Origin: Devosia aurantiaca
GTDB lineage: Bacteria; Pseudomonadota; Alphaproteobacteria; Rhizobiales; Devosiaceae
Length of the DNA stretch: 64,000 bases
NCBI RefSeq assembly: GCF_011058215.1
Contig: NZ_JAALFG010000003.1
Location: forward strand, 62,001 to 126,000
Direction: 5' to 3'
Part shown: positions 34,801-45,318 of the stretch, piece by piece
How the letters are laid out: each line of letters starts with the position of its first letter
Numbering within the stretch: position 1 is the stretch's first letter
The notes under the pieces: model-generated
Database searches by the model: none
What the model was told of the DNA's origin: nothing
The model's input: the letters and a program-made list of their open reading frames with translations, nothing else
Translations under genes and position numbers: made by a program

Positions 34801-37800
34801 CGTGCACATCGAAGATGGCGCGAAACTGACGGCGAAGGTTGACATCACCATTAATGCCGATCTCGGCACGGTGGATGGCACCGCGACCACCGTGAAAATC
34901 GAAGGTGACCTGCGCGCACAGGGCAAGATCACTTTCCAGACCGGAAACGGCAATGATACGATCCTGATCGAAAAGACGGCGCTGCTGCTGGGCAACACCT
35001 TCATCAAGGCCGGTGACGGCAACGACAAGATCGTTATCGATCAGCTCGCTTCGATGATCACCTACAATGGCGTCGACGTCCTCGACGGCACCGACGCCAA
35101 TACAGCTCGTGACTTTGCTCGCGACCCGGTAACTGGTCGTCTGCTGCGCGATCGCCTCACCATCGATGGCGAAGGCGGCACCGACCACGTGCTGGTCAAC
35201 GTCAATGGCGCCAGCGATTACGTGCTGACCGTCAGCGATAGCGGCGCGGGCCATGACGGCGTCGATGTCCTGCAGGTAGAAGGTCTAGCCACTGCTGACA
35301 CCTTCCTGCTGCGTCACAACTTCATCGCCCACCTGCGCGACAACGGCGCCGGTGGCTACCAGGACGCCTTCGAGCGCATCAACTACGATGCTTCAATCAA
35401 TGGCCGCGTGATCGTCAACGCCAATGCAGGTGACGACAAGTTCTTCGTCGACGACAATGCTGCGATCCTGACCCTCGACGGCGGGGCGGGCAATGACGCC
35501 TTCCAGGTCGGCCAGGTGTTCTCGAGCAAGCGCGATACCTTCGATGTGATCCTTTCGCAGGAAGATCAGTTCAAGACCATCGAAACCACGCTTGGTCACA
35601 TGTCCTACGGCATCACCTTGCCGGCGGTCATGTTCGGCGGCATCGGCGACGACATCTTCACCATCTACTCCAACCACGCCGACCTGCGTCTCGAAGGCGA
35701 GGATGGGAACGACACCTTCATCATCCGTGCGTTCGCGCTCGCTCAGGGCATCAACGTCAAGGTCAATGGCGGTACCGGCGACGACGTCGTCCAGTACAAC
35801 ATCAATGCCCCGGTCGACATCGACGGGGGCGCCGGCTTCGATAAGGTCGTCGTGCTCGGCACCGAACTTGATGACGTCTTCGTCGTCACCAAGGACGGCA
35901 TTTATGGCGCAGGCCTCACCGTCCGTGTCGCTAATGCCGAAGCCATGGAAGTCGACGGCCTTGAGGGCGACGACACGTTCTACGTGCTCTCGACCGACGC
36001 CAATGTCGTGACCACCATCATTGGCGGTCTTGGCAGCGACACCTTCAACATCGCAGGTGACGTAGTCGATAAGGTCGTTTCCGACGACAACGACGGCGAT
36101 CGCGGCATCATCAGCCACACGGTCAGCAGCCTCGATCCGGCCTACGCAGGTCTCTTTGTCCGCGGCATCGACTTTGTCGCTAAAGGCGGTACCACGGCTG
36201 CTATCGATCTTGGTAACGGCCTGAAGGTGCGTGAGAACGCGGCTGCGGGTAGCGCCCTTTACAAGGACGACTACACCATTTCGCTGCCTGGCGCTTATAA
36301 CGGCCACCCTGCCTTTGTGACCGTCTCGGCAGCCCAGGCCTCGGCCGCGCTCCGCAACATCAACGGCAAGACGGTGCTGGTCTCGCTGACCGGCAATGAC
36401 GGCGATTGGCACGAAGCGCTGACCATCACCTTCGACAACCAGAACTGGACGTCGGGCGCTAAGGTCTACGTCAAGGCCGAAGGCGACACTGCCCACGAGG
36501 GTACGCTGAAGGTCGCGATCAGCCACACCGTCATCAGTGCTGACAAGGCCGTCGATGGCTTCAAGATCCAGAACGCCCTAGTGACCGTGGTTGACGACGA
36601 CAAGCCAGCCATCATCATCAATGAAACCGGCAATGGCACTTCGGTTACGGAAGGGACGACCGCCGGCTCCGCCACGGGTGGCTCCGCCGACACCTACACT
36701 GTCGAACTCAGCAAGCCACCGGCTGCCGGTGAGATCGTCACGGTCGTGGTCGGTCTCCCCGCCAGTGGGCAACTGACGGCCGATCGCACCAGCATTCGCT
36801 TCGGCGCGGTGGAAAACCTCACCGCCGAAGGTGGGCCGATTTATGCCTGGAACAGCGCACAGATCGTTACTCTGACCTCGCTTGGCGACAATACGCCAGA
36901 GAACCGTGCCAGCGCACTGGTCACGCACACGGTCACCTCGTCCCTGGCCGGTTCAGATTTCGACAACCTGCCCGACGGCTACAAGGAACAGATCCTTGTC
37001 GACATCGTCGACAGCGACTCGGCTTCAGTCGAGATCATCGAGACCGAAGGCAGCACCGTGGTTTCGCAGTCGCATCAGAACGACAGCTACCAGATCAAGC
37101 TGAGCACAAGGCCCACGCACGAAGTCCGCGTCGGCATCAATGTGGATGGCAAGGCCAAGGTCTTGGTCAGCGGCAACGTCTTTGCCGATGGCAAGGGCGG
37201 CTACTATGCGCTCTTTGCCGCCGGTGCGACCGAAGCCGTCACCGTCAACCTCCAGTATGACGAAACTGCACAGGGCAACGACAGCCCGTTCCGCGAATTC
37301 GCCGTCCAGCCGCACGATGTCGGCCGCATCGCCGGACCGCTGATCATCGAGGGCGGTGCAGGCACGCAGCCGCGCACCATCACCCGCGCTGTAGCGCTGC
37401 CCGACGAAGTCAACGTTCCGCTCACCGTCGTCGTGCCTCCGGCCGGCCAGGAAGATCTCGATACGCTTAACGTCTATACCGACACCGCCACCACCGGCAT
37501 GACCGGCAAGCTCACGGCTACGACCATCAACGGTCTGGGCATGGGCGGCGGCCTGCCACCGATCACTGCCGACATGGGCAACGGCGCTGCCAAGACCTTT
37601 GATCGCGGCATCACCTATACCGGTCTCCATGTTGTCGAAGTCCTGCTCGGCCAGGGCGACGATACTTTCACCATCGAAAGCACTGCGCTCGATACCATGA
37701 CGGTCGTGCACGGCGGTGGCGGCAGCGACACCCTCAAGGTCAAGACGCACGACGCTTCGGGTGCCAAGGCCCTCGGTCCGATCGTGCTCTTTGGCGATAC

Positions 37801-40800
37801 CTCCGCTGACGGCAGCCGCTACTCCTCGACCCTCGAAAAGATCAATGGCCAGGCTTTCCATTTCAGCAATCCGGGCAATGACACCATCGACGCCTCCGAT
37901 GCCCTCGGCATCGTCGTGATCGATGGTGGCAGGGGCTCGGACACGCTGATCGGCGGCCAGAGCACCAACTTCATCGCGGGCGGCGTCGGCAACGACACCA
38001 TCACCGGTGCAGCTCAGGGCAAGAACTGGATCATCGGCGACAGCGCTTTCAGCATCGATTATCGCGCTCGCACTGTCAGCATCGACACGTCGGCCACGAT
38101 CGCGGTGCCAAACGGCAGCAATGGCGACCTCTCCGGCGACGACACGATCACCGGCGGCAACAAGTCCAACGTCATCATCGGCGATCACGGCACCATCCAG
38201 CAGGATCGTCTCGCGGGCGAAATCGTCGATCGCGTCGTCGGCGTGCTCGACATGATGAACGACCGCCGCGTCGTGCTCATTAAGACCGTCGGCACCGGCG
38301 GCGGCAACGACACCATCCACGCCGGCGACATTGCCGGCGCCGACCCGCAGGACAAGAACATCCTGATCGGCGGCGTGGGTAACGACGTCCTCAAGGCAGG
38401 CCTTGGCAGCAGCGTCATCCTTGGCGACAACGGTGAAGCGAGCTTCACCGCAGGCGTAGTCACGGCAGTTCGCAGCACCGACACGTCAGTCGGCGGTGAA
38501 GACGACATCGACGTCCTCAATGGCACCCATGTAATCATGGGCGGCTTCGGCAAAGACACCATCGATGCCGGCCAGGGCGGCAGCATCATCCTGGGTGATA
38601 GCGGCGAGGCGATCTTCACCAATGGCGGCGTCACCACCGTTCGCACCATCGCGGCTGAGATTGGCAGCGATGACAGGATCACCATTCTCAAGGGTGAGCA
38701 TGTGATCATGGGCGGCGCAGGCGCCGATATCATTAAGGCCGGCGAGGGTGGCAGCGTCATCCTCGGCGATAGCGGAGAGGCGTCCTTCAGCAGCGGCAAG
38801 GTCACGGAAGTGTTCAGCATTGCCGCCGATATTGGCGGGGCCGACAGCATAACCGTTCTCGATGGCACGCACGTCATCATGGGCGGCATGGATGCCGATA
38901 CCATCGATGCAGGAACTGGCAGCAGCGTCATCCTCGGCGATAGCGGCAGGGCCAAATTCACCGAAACCCGCGCCTTGATCAGTGTGGTCAGCATTGCCAC
39001 CGACAAGGGCGGCGACGACCAGATCAAGGTGCTCGACGGCGAACACGTCATCATGGGCGGCTTCGGCAGCGACACGATCAACGCCGGCAAGGGTGGCAGC
39101 ATCATCCTGGGCGATAGTGGTGAAGCGTTCTTCACCAATGGCAAGGTCACCGAGGTCTCGAGCATTTCGCCGGAAATCGGCGGAGCCGACAGCATCACCG
39201 TTCTCGATGGCAAGCACGTCATCATAGGCGGCATGGATGCCGACACCATCGATGCCGGGACTGGCAGCAGCGTCATCCTCGGCGACAGCGGCAAGGCACT
39301 CTTCACCGAGGCCCGCGCGCCTGATCAGCGTCGAAAGCATTGCATTCGACAAGGGTGGCGACGACCAGATCAAGGTGCTCGGCGGCGAACACGTCATCAT
39401 GGGCGGCTTTGGCAGCGACACGATCAATGCCGGCAACGGCAGCAGTGTCATCCTCGGTGACAGCGGCAAGGCGCTCTTCACCAACGGCAAGGTCACCGAA
39501 GTCTCAGCATCAGCATCGCTGCCAATATCGGCGGTGCAGACAGCATCACCGTCCTCGATGGCCAGCATGTCATCATGGGCGGCATGGACGCCGACACCAT
39601 CGATGCAGGCACCGGCGGCAGCGTCGTCCTGGGCGATAGCGGCAGGGCTGAGTTCACTGAAGCCCGCGTCATCGTCCGCGTCGAAAGCATCGCACCGGAT
39701 CAGGGTGGCAACGACAAAATCAAGGTGCTCGACGGCAACCATGTCATCATGGGTGGCGTCGGCAACGACACCATCGATGCCGGCAATGGCTCCAGCGTCA
39801 TCCTCGGCGACAACGGCGAAGCCCTTTACACGCTGGGTCTCGTAGCGACGGTGCGCACCACCGCGACGCAGCATGGCGGCAAGGACAAGATCAAGGTCCT
39901 CAACGGCAACCATGTCATCATGGGCGGTTCGGACAATGACAGCATCGAGGCCGGCAACGACTCGAGCATTATCCTTGGCGACAACGGCGAAGCGACCTTC
40001 AGTGGCAGCAAGATCGCCAAGGTCACCAGCATCGACATCCATCGTGGCGGCAACGACGAGATCACCGTCAAGGCTGGCAACCACGTCCTAATGGGCGGCT
40101 CGTTCAACGACGTCATTAAGGCGGGCAACGGCAATCACATCATCCTGGGCGATAGCGGCACGGCCATCTACAATGCCAATGGCGAGATCGACACCGTCGA
40201 AAGCCGCTATGGTGCCAAGATCATCGACACGGTCGAAGTCGTCTACGACGGCAGCGATACCATCGACGCCACCGATGGCCGCCACGTCGTCTTCGGCGGC
40301 GGCGCTGGCGATACGATCCGCATCGGCTCGGGCGAAAGTGTAGTCTTCGGCGACAGTGGCTTTGTCGACATCGACGGCACTCTGCCGAAAACGGCCTATT
40401 CGACCGACACGGATCGTGGCGGTGACGATGTCATCACCACCGGCGTGGGCGTGACTGGCAATGTCGGTTACGACGTCATCGTCGTCGGCGGCTACGGCAA
40501 GGACACGATCACCACGACTGCCGGCCAAGACATCATCTTCGGCGACAGTGCAACGCTAGAGTTCTCGATCGTCACCACTGGCAACGACCGCACGGCAGTG
40601 CTGCAGCGCGGATATACCCTGGCTCCAACCCATGGCGGCGACGACACCATCGATGCCGGAGCGGGCAACGACATCGTCATCGGCGGAACGGGCCGGGACA
40701 CCATCCGCGGCGGCGCAGGCAACGATCGCATCCTCGGCGATCATGGCCTCTACGACGTCGCGCTCCCGGCCAACCAGCGGATCATTTCGATCTATGCCGG

Positions 40801-43800
40801 TGAAAATGACGGCGGCGCTGGCGACACCATTTTCGGTGATGACGGCGATGACATTATCGTCGGCCAGCAGGGTCGCGACATCATCGATGGCGGGGCGGGT
40901 GATGATGACATCATCGGCGGCCACAATATCGTCGGTGGTTCGGACAAAAACGAACTGGTTGACGGCAAGTGGCTGGGCGACCTTCTCATCGGCGGCGCCG
41001 GTGAAGACGTCGTACTCGGCGATAACGGACTCATTGCCCGTACCGAGATCGGCGGCACCAGCTGGAAAGATACCATCTGGCTGCGCAACCCGGTCGTGGC
41101 AGGCGTCACTTCGCTCCGTCGTGATGTCGTCACCTTCGATCATGAAGACTTCATCGGTGGCAACGACACCATCTTTGGTGACACTGGTAATGATCGCCTC
41201 TATGGCCAGCGTGGCAACGACACCATCAATGGTGGCGACGGCAACGACGACATCGTCGGCGGCTTGGGCTCCGATATTTTGAGTGGCGACGCTGGCAAGG
41301 ACATCATCCTTGGCGACGAAGGTCAGATCCTGCGCGCCTTCAAGGCCGATGGATCGGCCGTGCTCGACACAGACGGCGCCTGGCATCGTGACGTCGTGCT
41401 CGAAGAAGTGGTCCGCGTCGTCGGCCTGACGTCGATCTCGTCCAACAAGGCAGGCAACCCGAACCTTGCCGCTGATCTGCTTGGCGCCGACATGCTGCTC
41501 CTGGCAGGTGCCGTCACCGACAGTGGCATGCGCATCACTGCTGGCTCGGGTGCCTGGGATACGAAGGCGATCGGTGTCGATCTCGAACCCGCCTTCGACG
41601 ATATTATTAATGGGGGTGATGGCGACGACGTACTGTTCGGACAGCGCGGCAACGACACCATCAGCGGCGGCGCCGGAGCCGACACGATCTTCGGTGATCG
41701 GGCATCCAATTCCGCAGGCTTTCTCACCGACTTGCCGGCGATCATAAACGCCTTCCGCATCGTCAAGAATGACGAAAGCCAGCGTCTTGGCATCAAGCTC
41801 CCGGTCAACGGCGAACTGGTCGTTCCGGCCGTCAACCTGCTGCCATGGGAAATGACACCCTACCTGCCGCAGCTCGACGTGTTCCTCAATGCCGAGGGTC
41901 CACTGTCCGGCTTCGTCAACAAGACGACGCTGAACACCGGTTCTGACTCCAACCTGAAGGTTTTCGCCTCGCTCGTGGCCGATACCACTCGCGCCCAGGA
42001 CCTGACCTTTGGCAATGACACCATCGATGGTGGCGAGGGAAACGACACGATCTTCGGCGACGATGGCCGTATCCAGGCAATCACCGAAACTGGCCTTGCC
42101 GTCATCGACAAAGAAGTCGCAGGTCTGTCGGTCTCGATGCACAATATGCTGCGTGACCTTTCGGCCATGGGCTTTGCGATCAATGCCGTTGCCGGCAATG
42201 CCAACACGACGGTAGGCATCGGGAACGACACTATCCGTGGCGGTGGCGACAACGACACTATCTTTGGCGATACCGGCACGATCATCGTTCCGTCTTCGCA
42301 GCTGGCGGTCGTCGGAACATCACCAGTGGCGGCTGCCAAGCTCGTCCACAGCTGGCTCATGGATCTGCAGACGGTGGTGGCCGACATGTCCTACACCGCC
42401 CGCGCCGGCTCCGAGACGGCGATCCGTGAATTCGCTCAAAAGCACAATCTGGGTGGCGTTACTTTCAAGTCCGGTTCGGCGCTTGCCGGTCAGCCCATCC
42501 TCCGCCCAGCCACGCACACGCTCTTGATCGGCAATGACCAGATTTTTGGCGACGGCGGCAACGACATGCTGATCGGTGATCACGGGATCATCATGATCCC
42601 CATGATCAGCGCCTCGACCGCCGCATCCTTGCCAAAACTCAGCACGGTCGAACTCAAAGGCATCAACGCCGCGCTCGCCGCCCAGGACAAGGACCTGACA
42701 AACGCACTGCGGGCGCATATCGCTGCTCATCACGCCGTTGACACCAAGCTCGGTAATGTTGGCAACTGGGTTTTCGGTGGTGGCCTTGGCTACGGGCTCA
42801 ATGTGGGCAATGACCAGATCGATGGCGGTACCGAGAACGACGTGATCGTCGGTGATACGGCCGTCATCCAGCAACCGAACATGCTGGCCGTATGGACGTC
42901 CACGACCAGCAAGTCGGTTGCCGACAAACTGCAGGCAGCAATGCTCAAGACAGTCGACCGGCTCTATCTTGGCAATTTGAGCAACGCCTCGGCCCGGGCG
43001 GAGGCATGGGGTGTCCAGTCGGTCGTGTCCGATTGGTCCAGCACCGGGTCGCGTAGCGCCTGGCTGCTCGATGCTGCCGACAAGCGTCATAAGGCGGGTA
43101 TCGCTCCATCCTACATCACCCTCAACTCCGACATGATTTATGCCGGTGCTGGTAACGACCTCGTCTTCGGTGACTTTGCCGCCATTATCCCGATCGTCGG
43201 CAAAACTGGCAGCACTGGAATGATTACCAGCACCCGCGTGCTGCCGATCGGCGAGACCAGCGCCACGCAGACGGCAAACCTGCGCTACGTTTATAATTTT
43301 GGCGCGCAGGGCCCGCTGCATGGGGCGGTCACTTCGGACGTCAATCGTCGCACCCCTTCAATATCGACGGAGACGTGATCTACGGCGAGGCGGGCGATGA
43401 CATGATTTATGGCACGTTGGGAGACGACTACGTCGATGGCGGAGACGGCAACGACCAGCTTTCGGGCGGCAATGGCTACGATACATTTGATGGCGGTGCA
43501 GGCACGAACCTTTTCGCTTTTGACAGGACCCGCGACAAGATAGTGGGCGCCGGTAAGTCCATCGTGCGCCAGAGCCTTGACGCCGGTTCGAGCGCCTTGG
43601 TTCTGGGCAGTACTTGGATCAGCCCGCTAACCACGCGTGTTGCGACCAATGCCCAGCTTGTTGCCTCCAAGTTCAATCCACTGGGGATGAACGCAGCCAG
43701 CATCGGCACCACGCCCAAGCTTGCGTCCGGCGCAAGCGCCACGCCTTACGTACTCAAACAGGTTGCAATTGCTCCCGAATACCTCAAGCCTGCAGCGCCC

Positions 43801-44016
43801 GCCTTCGTAGTCGCAGCGCCGGCCACTTCTTTCGTACCAACCACGACTTCCGCTTTTGTGCCGACTATCTTCGGCATCAACAGCGACATCGTCGTGCGGG
43901 TATCGGACGAGGATGATGATGAAGGGTCAGACGACGACGTCATGTTCCTCGACGAGCTGACGAGCCAGCTCTATGCTCGACTGAAACGTGACGACGACAT
44001 TGCGTTCTACGACTGA
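10805..44016 (+). CDS. Giant LEPR-XLL repetitive surface/adhesin protein, about 11,070 residues (six frame breaks)
   Basis: One gene read through six apparent indels: missing T in 15998-16002, extra CA near 23497-23502, missing C at 26495-26497, extra C near 39320, missing base near 39505, missing C at 43353-43356. After these corrections the length is an exact multiple of three. ATG 10805 follows GAGGG. The N-terminus is strongly basic without a classical signal peptide, and LEPRLLL lies at residues 54-60. The body has filamentous-haemagglutinin-like beta-helical repeats in two superrepeat families, five Trp/Tyr modules, two helical inserts and Calx-beta-like domains. The end is a long RTX-type GGxGxD array and an acidic non-repetitive tail. 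Such proteins are typically secreted by type I-like routes and mediate adhesion, biofilm or cell-cell contact. The calcium sites should fold outside the cell. Specific target unknown. Confidence 0.88.
10964..10984 (+). other. LEPR-XLL motif
   Basis: Encodes LEPRLLL at residues 54-60 of the giant protein, just after an Arg-rich segment with 11 Lys/Arg in the first 50 residues. This motif defines a family of N-terminal regions found on exceptionally long bacterial repeat proteins and is presumed to act in sorting or processing. The basic helix plus motif replaces an ordinary signal peptide here. Confidence 0.85.
14309..20066 (+). repeat. Five dispersed Trp/Tyr modules in the giant protein
   Basis: Copies at about 14309-14623, 15595-15951, 16936-17299, 18205-18594 and 19786-20066, each about 100-130 residues. 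Shared plan: G-D-x-V/R with basic residues, a (Y/L)YxYxG strand such as LYRYKG or IYRYNG, then D(F)SDTxKW or DGNW followed by A-(L/I)-(N/K/S), G-x-(V/T)-Y-x-Y-(L/M/I)-G, and a closing D-F-x-(D/N)-x-x-L-W. Spacing of Trp and Tyr resembles small carbohydrate-binding modules such as the CBM5/12 type, which is a structural guess only. Each copy is inserted between beta-helical stretches. Confidence 0.75.
18820..19122 (+). repeat. Low-complexity linker in the giant protein
   Basis: A Thr/Gly/Ser-rich stretch (GTGTSGGTGSSGGTGSSGSS) passes into Ala/Gly/Glu and then a Lys/Glu-rich stretch ending KAEPEKKKDEEQPS. It is inserted inside superrepeat unit 4 and absent from the other units. It should be flexible and surface exposed. 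Confidence 0.8.
22000..25800 (+). repeat. Superrepeat family II (about 275 residues, five units)
   Basis: Marked by (I/V)N-(R/Q/E)-IG-x-W-like strands starting at 22231, 23053, 23886, 24759 and 25503 (spacings about 822, 833, 873 and 744 bases). Between markers the pattern is Gly/Ala/Val-rich, as in GLGGTNGVGVAIGASVAINR, typical of an Ala/Gly-rich beta-helix. Variable loops follow each IG-W marker; the third loop is charged (EEKKEELEEKNSDG). Confidence 0.75.
31890..32530 (+). other. Helical insert domain within the giant protein
   Basis: About 210 residues, rich in Ala, Glu, Lys, Tyr and Arg (AQKAEQAVQNYENYKRGEYA, YRSDINVAYNQYWTYKSAGS), predicted helical by composition, interrupting otherwise beta-rich haemagglutinin-like repeats. 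A shorter similar insert occurs near 29245-29480 (YFDELDAAYEALREYSNNVK). Function unknown. These could be spacer or protein-interaction bundles. Confidence 0.6.
34900..36080 (+). repeat. First RTX-like calcium-binding region of the giant protein
   Basis: Degenerate nonapeptide motifs such as GNGNDTILI, GDGNDKIVI, GGAGNDAFQV, EGDDTFYVL and GGLGSDTFNI occur at intervals. They are less regular than the C-terminal array. Such motifs bind calcium and fold into beta-rolls outside the cell. Confidence 0.7.
36190..37390 (+). other. Calx-beta-like domains in the giant protein
   Basis: At least two immunoglobulin-like units bounded by V-V-D-D-D-K-P and V-D-S-D-S-A followed by a strand and a Glu-rich turn (IIINETGNG, VEIIETEGS). 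This is the usual Calx-beta/cadherin-like calcium linker pattern in large adhesins, lying between the haemagglutinin-like part and the RTX array. Confidence 0.6.
38400..40550 (+). repeat. Tandem array of about 57-residue ILGDSGEA...HVIMGG repeats
   Basis: About 12-13 units of roughly 171 bases with consensus S-V-I-L-G-D-S-G-E-A-x-F-T, a variable strand, G-G-x-D-x-I-x-V-L-x-G-x-H-V-I-M-G-G and D-T-I-x-A-G. The array is embedded in RTX motifs. Units near 38795-39830 form a nearly identical two-unit cassette of about 345 bases present three times (starts 38795, 39140, 39486). Two frame breaks fall inside this cassette. Confidence 0.8.
40550..43525 (+). repeat. C-terminal RTX (GGxGxD) calcium-binding arrays
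   Basis: Clusters of canonical nonapeptides, for example GGAGNDRILG, GDDIIVGQQG, GQRGNDTINGGDGNDDIVGG and finally GDDYVDGGDGNDQLSGG, are separated by alpha/beta spacer segments of 60-130 residues. After about 43525 come roughly 160 non-repetitive residues ending in an acidic stretch (SDEDDDEGSDDDVMFLDEL), the likely secretion-signal region. Confidence 0.85.
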
Positions 44017-44378
44017 TAAGTTTGCGGCCACGCCCGAAGCGTGGCCGCTTACCTCAAGACTGGACTGTTCGGCTGGCGATTTGCCGGACGGTTTGGAAAA
44101 CGAAAAATAAGGCCAAGATTCTATTTTAGAATTGGGCTTTGATAGGACTTGGAAAGGGGTAGATTTTTTTTGGATACTCTGACGCAAACTGCAGTGCTGC
44201 ATTGAGAAACTGAACTTAAGGCTCCTAAGCACAATTCACCAATTTATATATTTGGTTGGCCGGGTGAGTTGCTTACCTTGGAAGGCGTGTATGGTTGAGG
44301 GAAATGCTTAAATTTTCTTCACCCGCACGGTGATGAAGGTGAAGACGCTCTCTTGCAATAGTAATCACTGCTGCGCAT
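44017..44378. other. 362-bp convergent intergenic region
   Basis: Lies between the stop of the giant gene and the stop of the leftward glycosyltransferase. It is visibly AT-richer than its surroundings, with a T8 run near 44165. It contains the hairpin described separately and a weaker CTTCACC/GGTGAAG inverted repeat at 44317-44344. No ORF, tRNA or mobile-element end was recognised. Confidence 0.7.
44024..44048 (+). terminator. Terminator-like hairpin of the giant gene
   Basis: GCGGCCACGC (44024-44033) pairs perfectly with GCGTGGCCGC (44039-44048) across a 5-base loop, 7 bases after the stop codon of the giant gene. Only TT follows, so it may need help for termination or serve as 3'-end protection. 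Position and stem strength make a terminator role likely. Confidence 0.65.
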
Positions 44379-45182
44379 TCACGGCGCGAAATCTACGTGC
44401 TTGCTGTTAAGACCGTTCCGTTGCTCGCGCACATGATCGACAGCGTTGCGCAACCCGGTTCGCAGCTTTCGGCGCATGCGGGCAACGGCGTTCTTGACCG
44501 GATGGAGATCGGCATACTTCCGGGGCAAGACCTGCTTGGTGTCGATATTGCTCCGTCCAACCTCCGATTGACCCTCCCTTTGCGTGCCCAGCTGCCGGCA
44601 AAGCGCCGGATCGACAAGGCTGCGGGTCAGGAGCGCGCCGGGTTCTTCGAAGGGACTATACATCGCAAGATCGATCGCCAATGTGCGCAAACGAGGATGG
44701 CCAAGTAGCTTTTCCGCTGCCGATCGTCTCAGGACATATCCGGCGCTGCCCATCGGGGTGGACCGAAAACGCCTTACGGAGAGACCCTTTTGCGTTACCT
44801 CGTGCGCCAGGTAGACGCGGGTTCGCGCCCCTGTAGTCTCGATCCGTATCAACTCTTCGCTGAAATTGCCGGCGGCTTCGAGGAAGTGTGGGAGCAAGGA
44901 CGAGAGTTCCGCATCATCCTCAAGGATCAGCACCTGGCTTTCACCAGCAGCAAGCATGGTCTGCCAGACACGCTCATGGCTCATGGCGCAAGAGAACATG
45001 TTGGGGGACATGTAATTTGGCTTGAGCGGGTCGCAATAGGCCGCAACATCGCTCTCGCTTAAATCCGACGGCGTCAGCGCTTCGATCCTGGTCGCCGTCA
45101 ATCCGAGCCTTGCGAACTGCTCTTCCATGAACTGGCGCCGGTCGGGGCGGCTCGCGAGATTGATGTAGTAGATCGGAAGCAA
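44379..45182 (-). CDS. Family 25 glycosyltransferase
   Basis: About 267 residues. I chose TTG at 45182 because an AAGGAG ribosome site lies 7-8 bases upstream and the protein then begins LPIYYINLASRPDR, the typical GT25 start; the frame is open six codons further. Key elements are the N-terminal INL-x-x-(R)PDR strand, SHERVW near residue 70, and the metal-binding LILEDDAEL. GT25 enzymes transfer sugars in lipopolysaccharide or glycoprotein synthesis in the cytoplasm. The C-terminus is unusually basic (MRRKLRTGLR), perhaps for membrane contact. It lies convergent to the giant surface-protein gene, so glycosylation of that protein is conceivable, but envelope polysaccharide is the default. Confidence 0.85.
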   Translation of the reverse strand: MLPIYYINLASRPDRRQFMEEQFARLGLTATRIEALTPSDLSESDVAAYCDPLKPNYMSPNMFSCAMSHERVWQTMLAAGESQVLILEDDAELSSLLPHFLEAAGNFSEELIRIETTGARTRVYLAHEVTQKGLSVRRFRSTPMGSAGYVLRRSAAEKLLGHPRLRTLAIDLAMYSPFEEPGALLTRSLVDPALCRQLGTQREGQSEVGRSNIDTKQVLPRKYADLHPVKNAVARMRRKLRTGLRNAVDHVREQRNGLNSKHVDFAP

Positions 45183-45281
45183 GCGTCGTCTCCTTGGCAA
45201 GGCAAGGAGCAGGTTTCATCCGCGACGCGGTAAGTCAACCAACGCTACACGCATCCATTGAATTTGGTCGGAATAACAAAA

Positions 45282-45310
45282 TCCCCGGCCACCACAATGG
45301 CGGCCGGGGA
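45282..45310 (-). terminator. Rho-independent terminator of glgX
   Basis: In the leftward direction, TCCCCGGCC pairs with GGCCGGGGA (45282-45290 with 45302-45310), with an 11-base loop that can pair further. It is followed by ATTTTGTTATT. It lies 9 bases after the glgX stop. Stem plus T-rich tail is a textbook intrinsic terminator. Confidence 0.85.
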
Positions 45311-45318
45311 GCTAATCG

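Noticed and set aside
38400..40550. CRISPR array
   Set aside because: The repeats are about 171 bases, coding, and in frame with RTX motifs; they are not short repeats with unique spacers.
15998..43356. Programmed ribosomal frameshifting in the giant gene
   Set aside because: Sites lack slippery heptamers with downstream pseudoknots that I can see, occur in varied runs, and the same pattern appears in unrelated genes such as kdpB.
10805..44016. Six separate adhesin genes
   Set aside because: Each boundary falls in the middle of a conserved repeat, and a one- or two-base change restores the repeat text on both sides.
44317..44344. Terminator of the glycosyltransferase gene
   Set aside because: The 7-base stem has a 14-base loop and no T-run in the leftward direction, so evidence is too weak.
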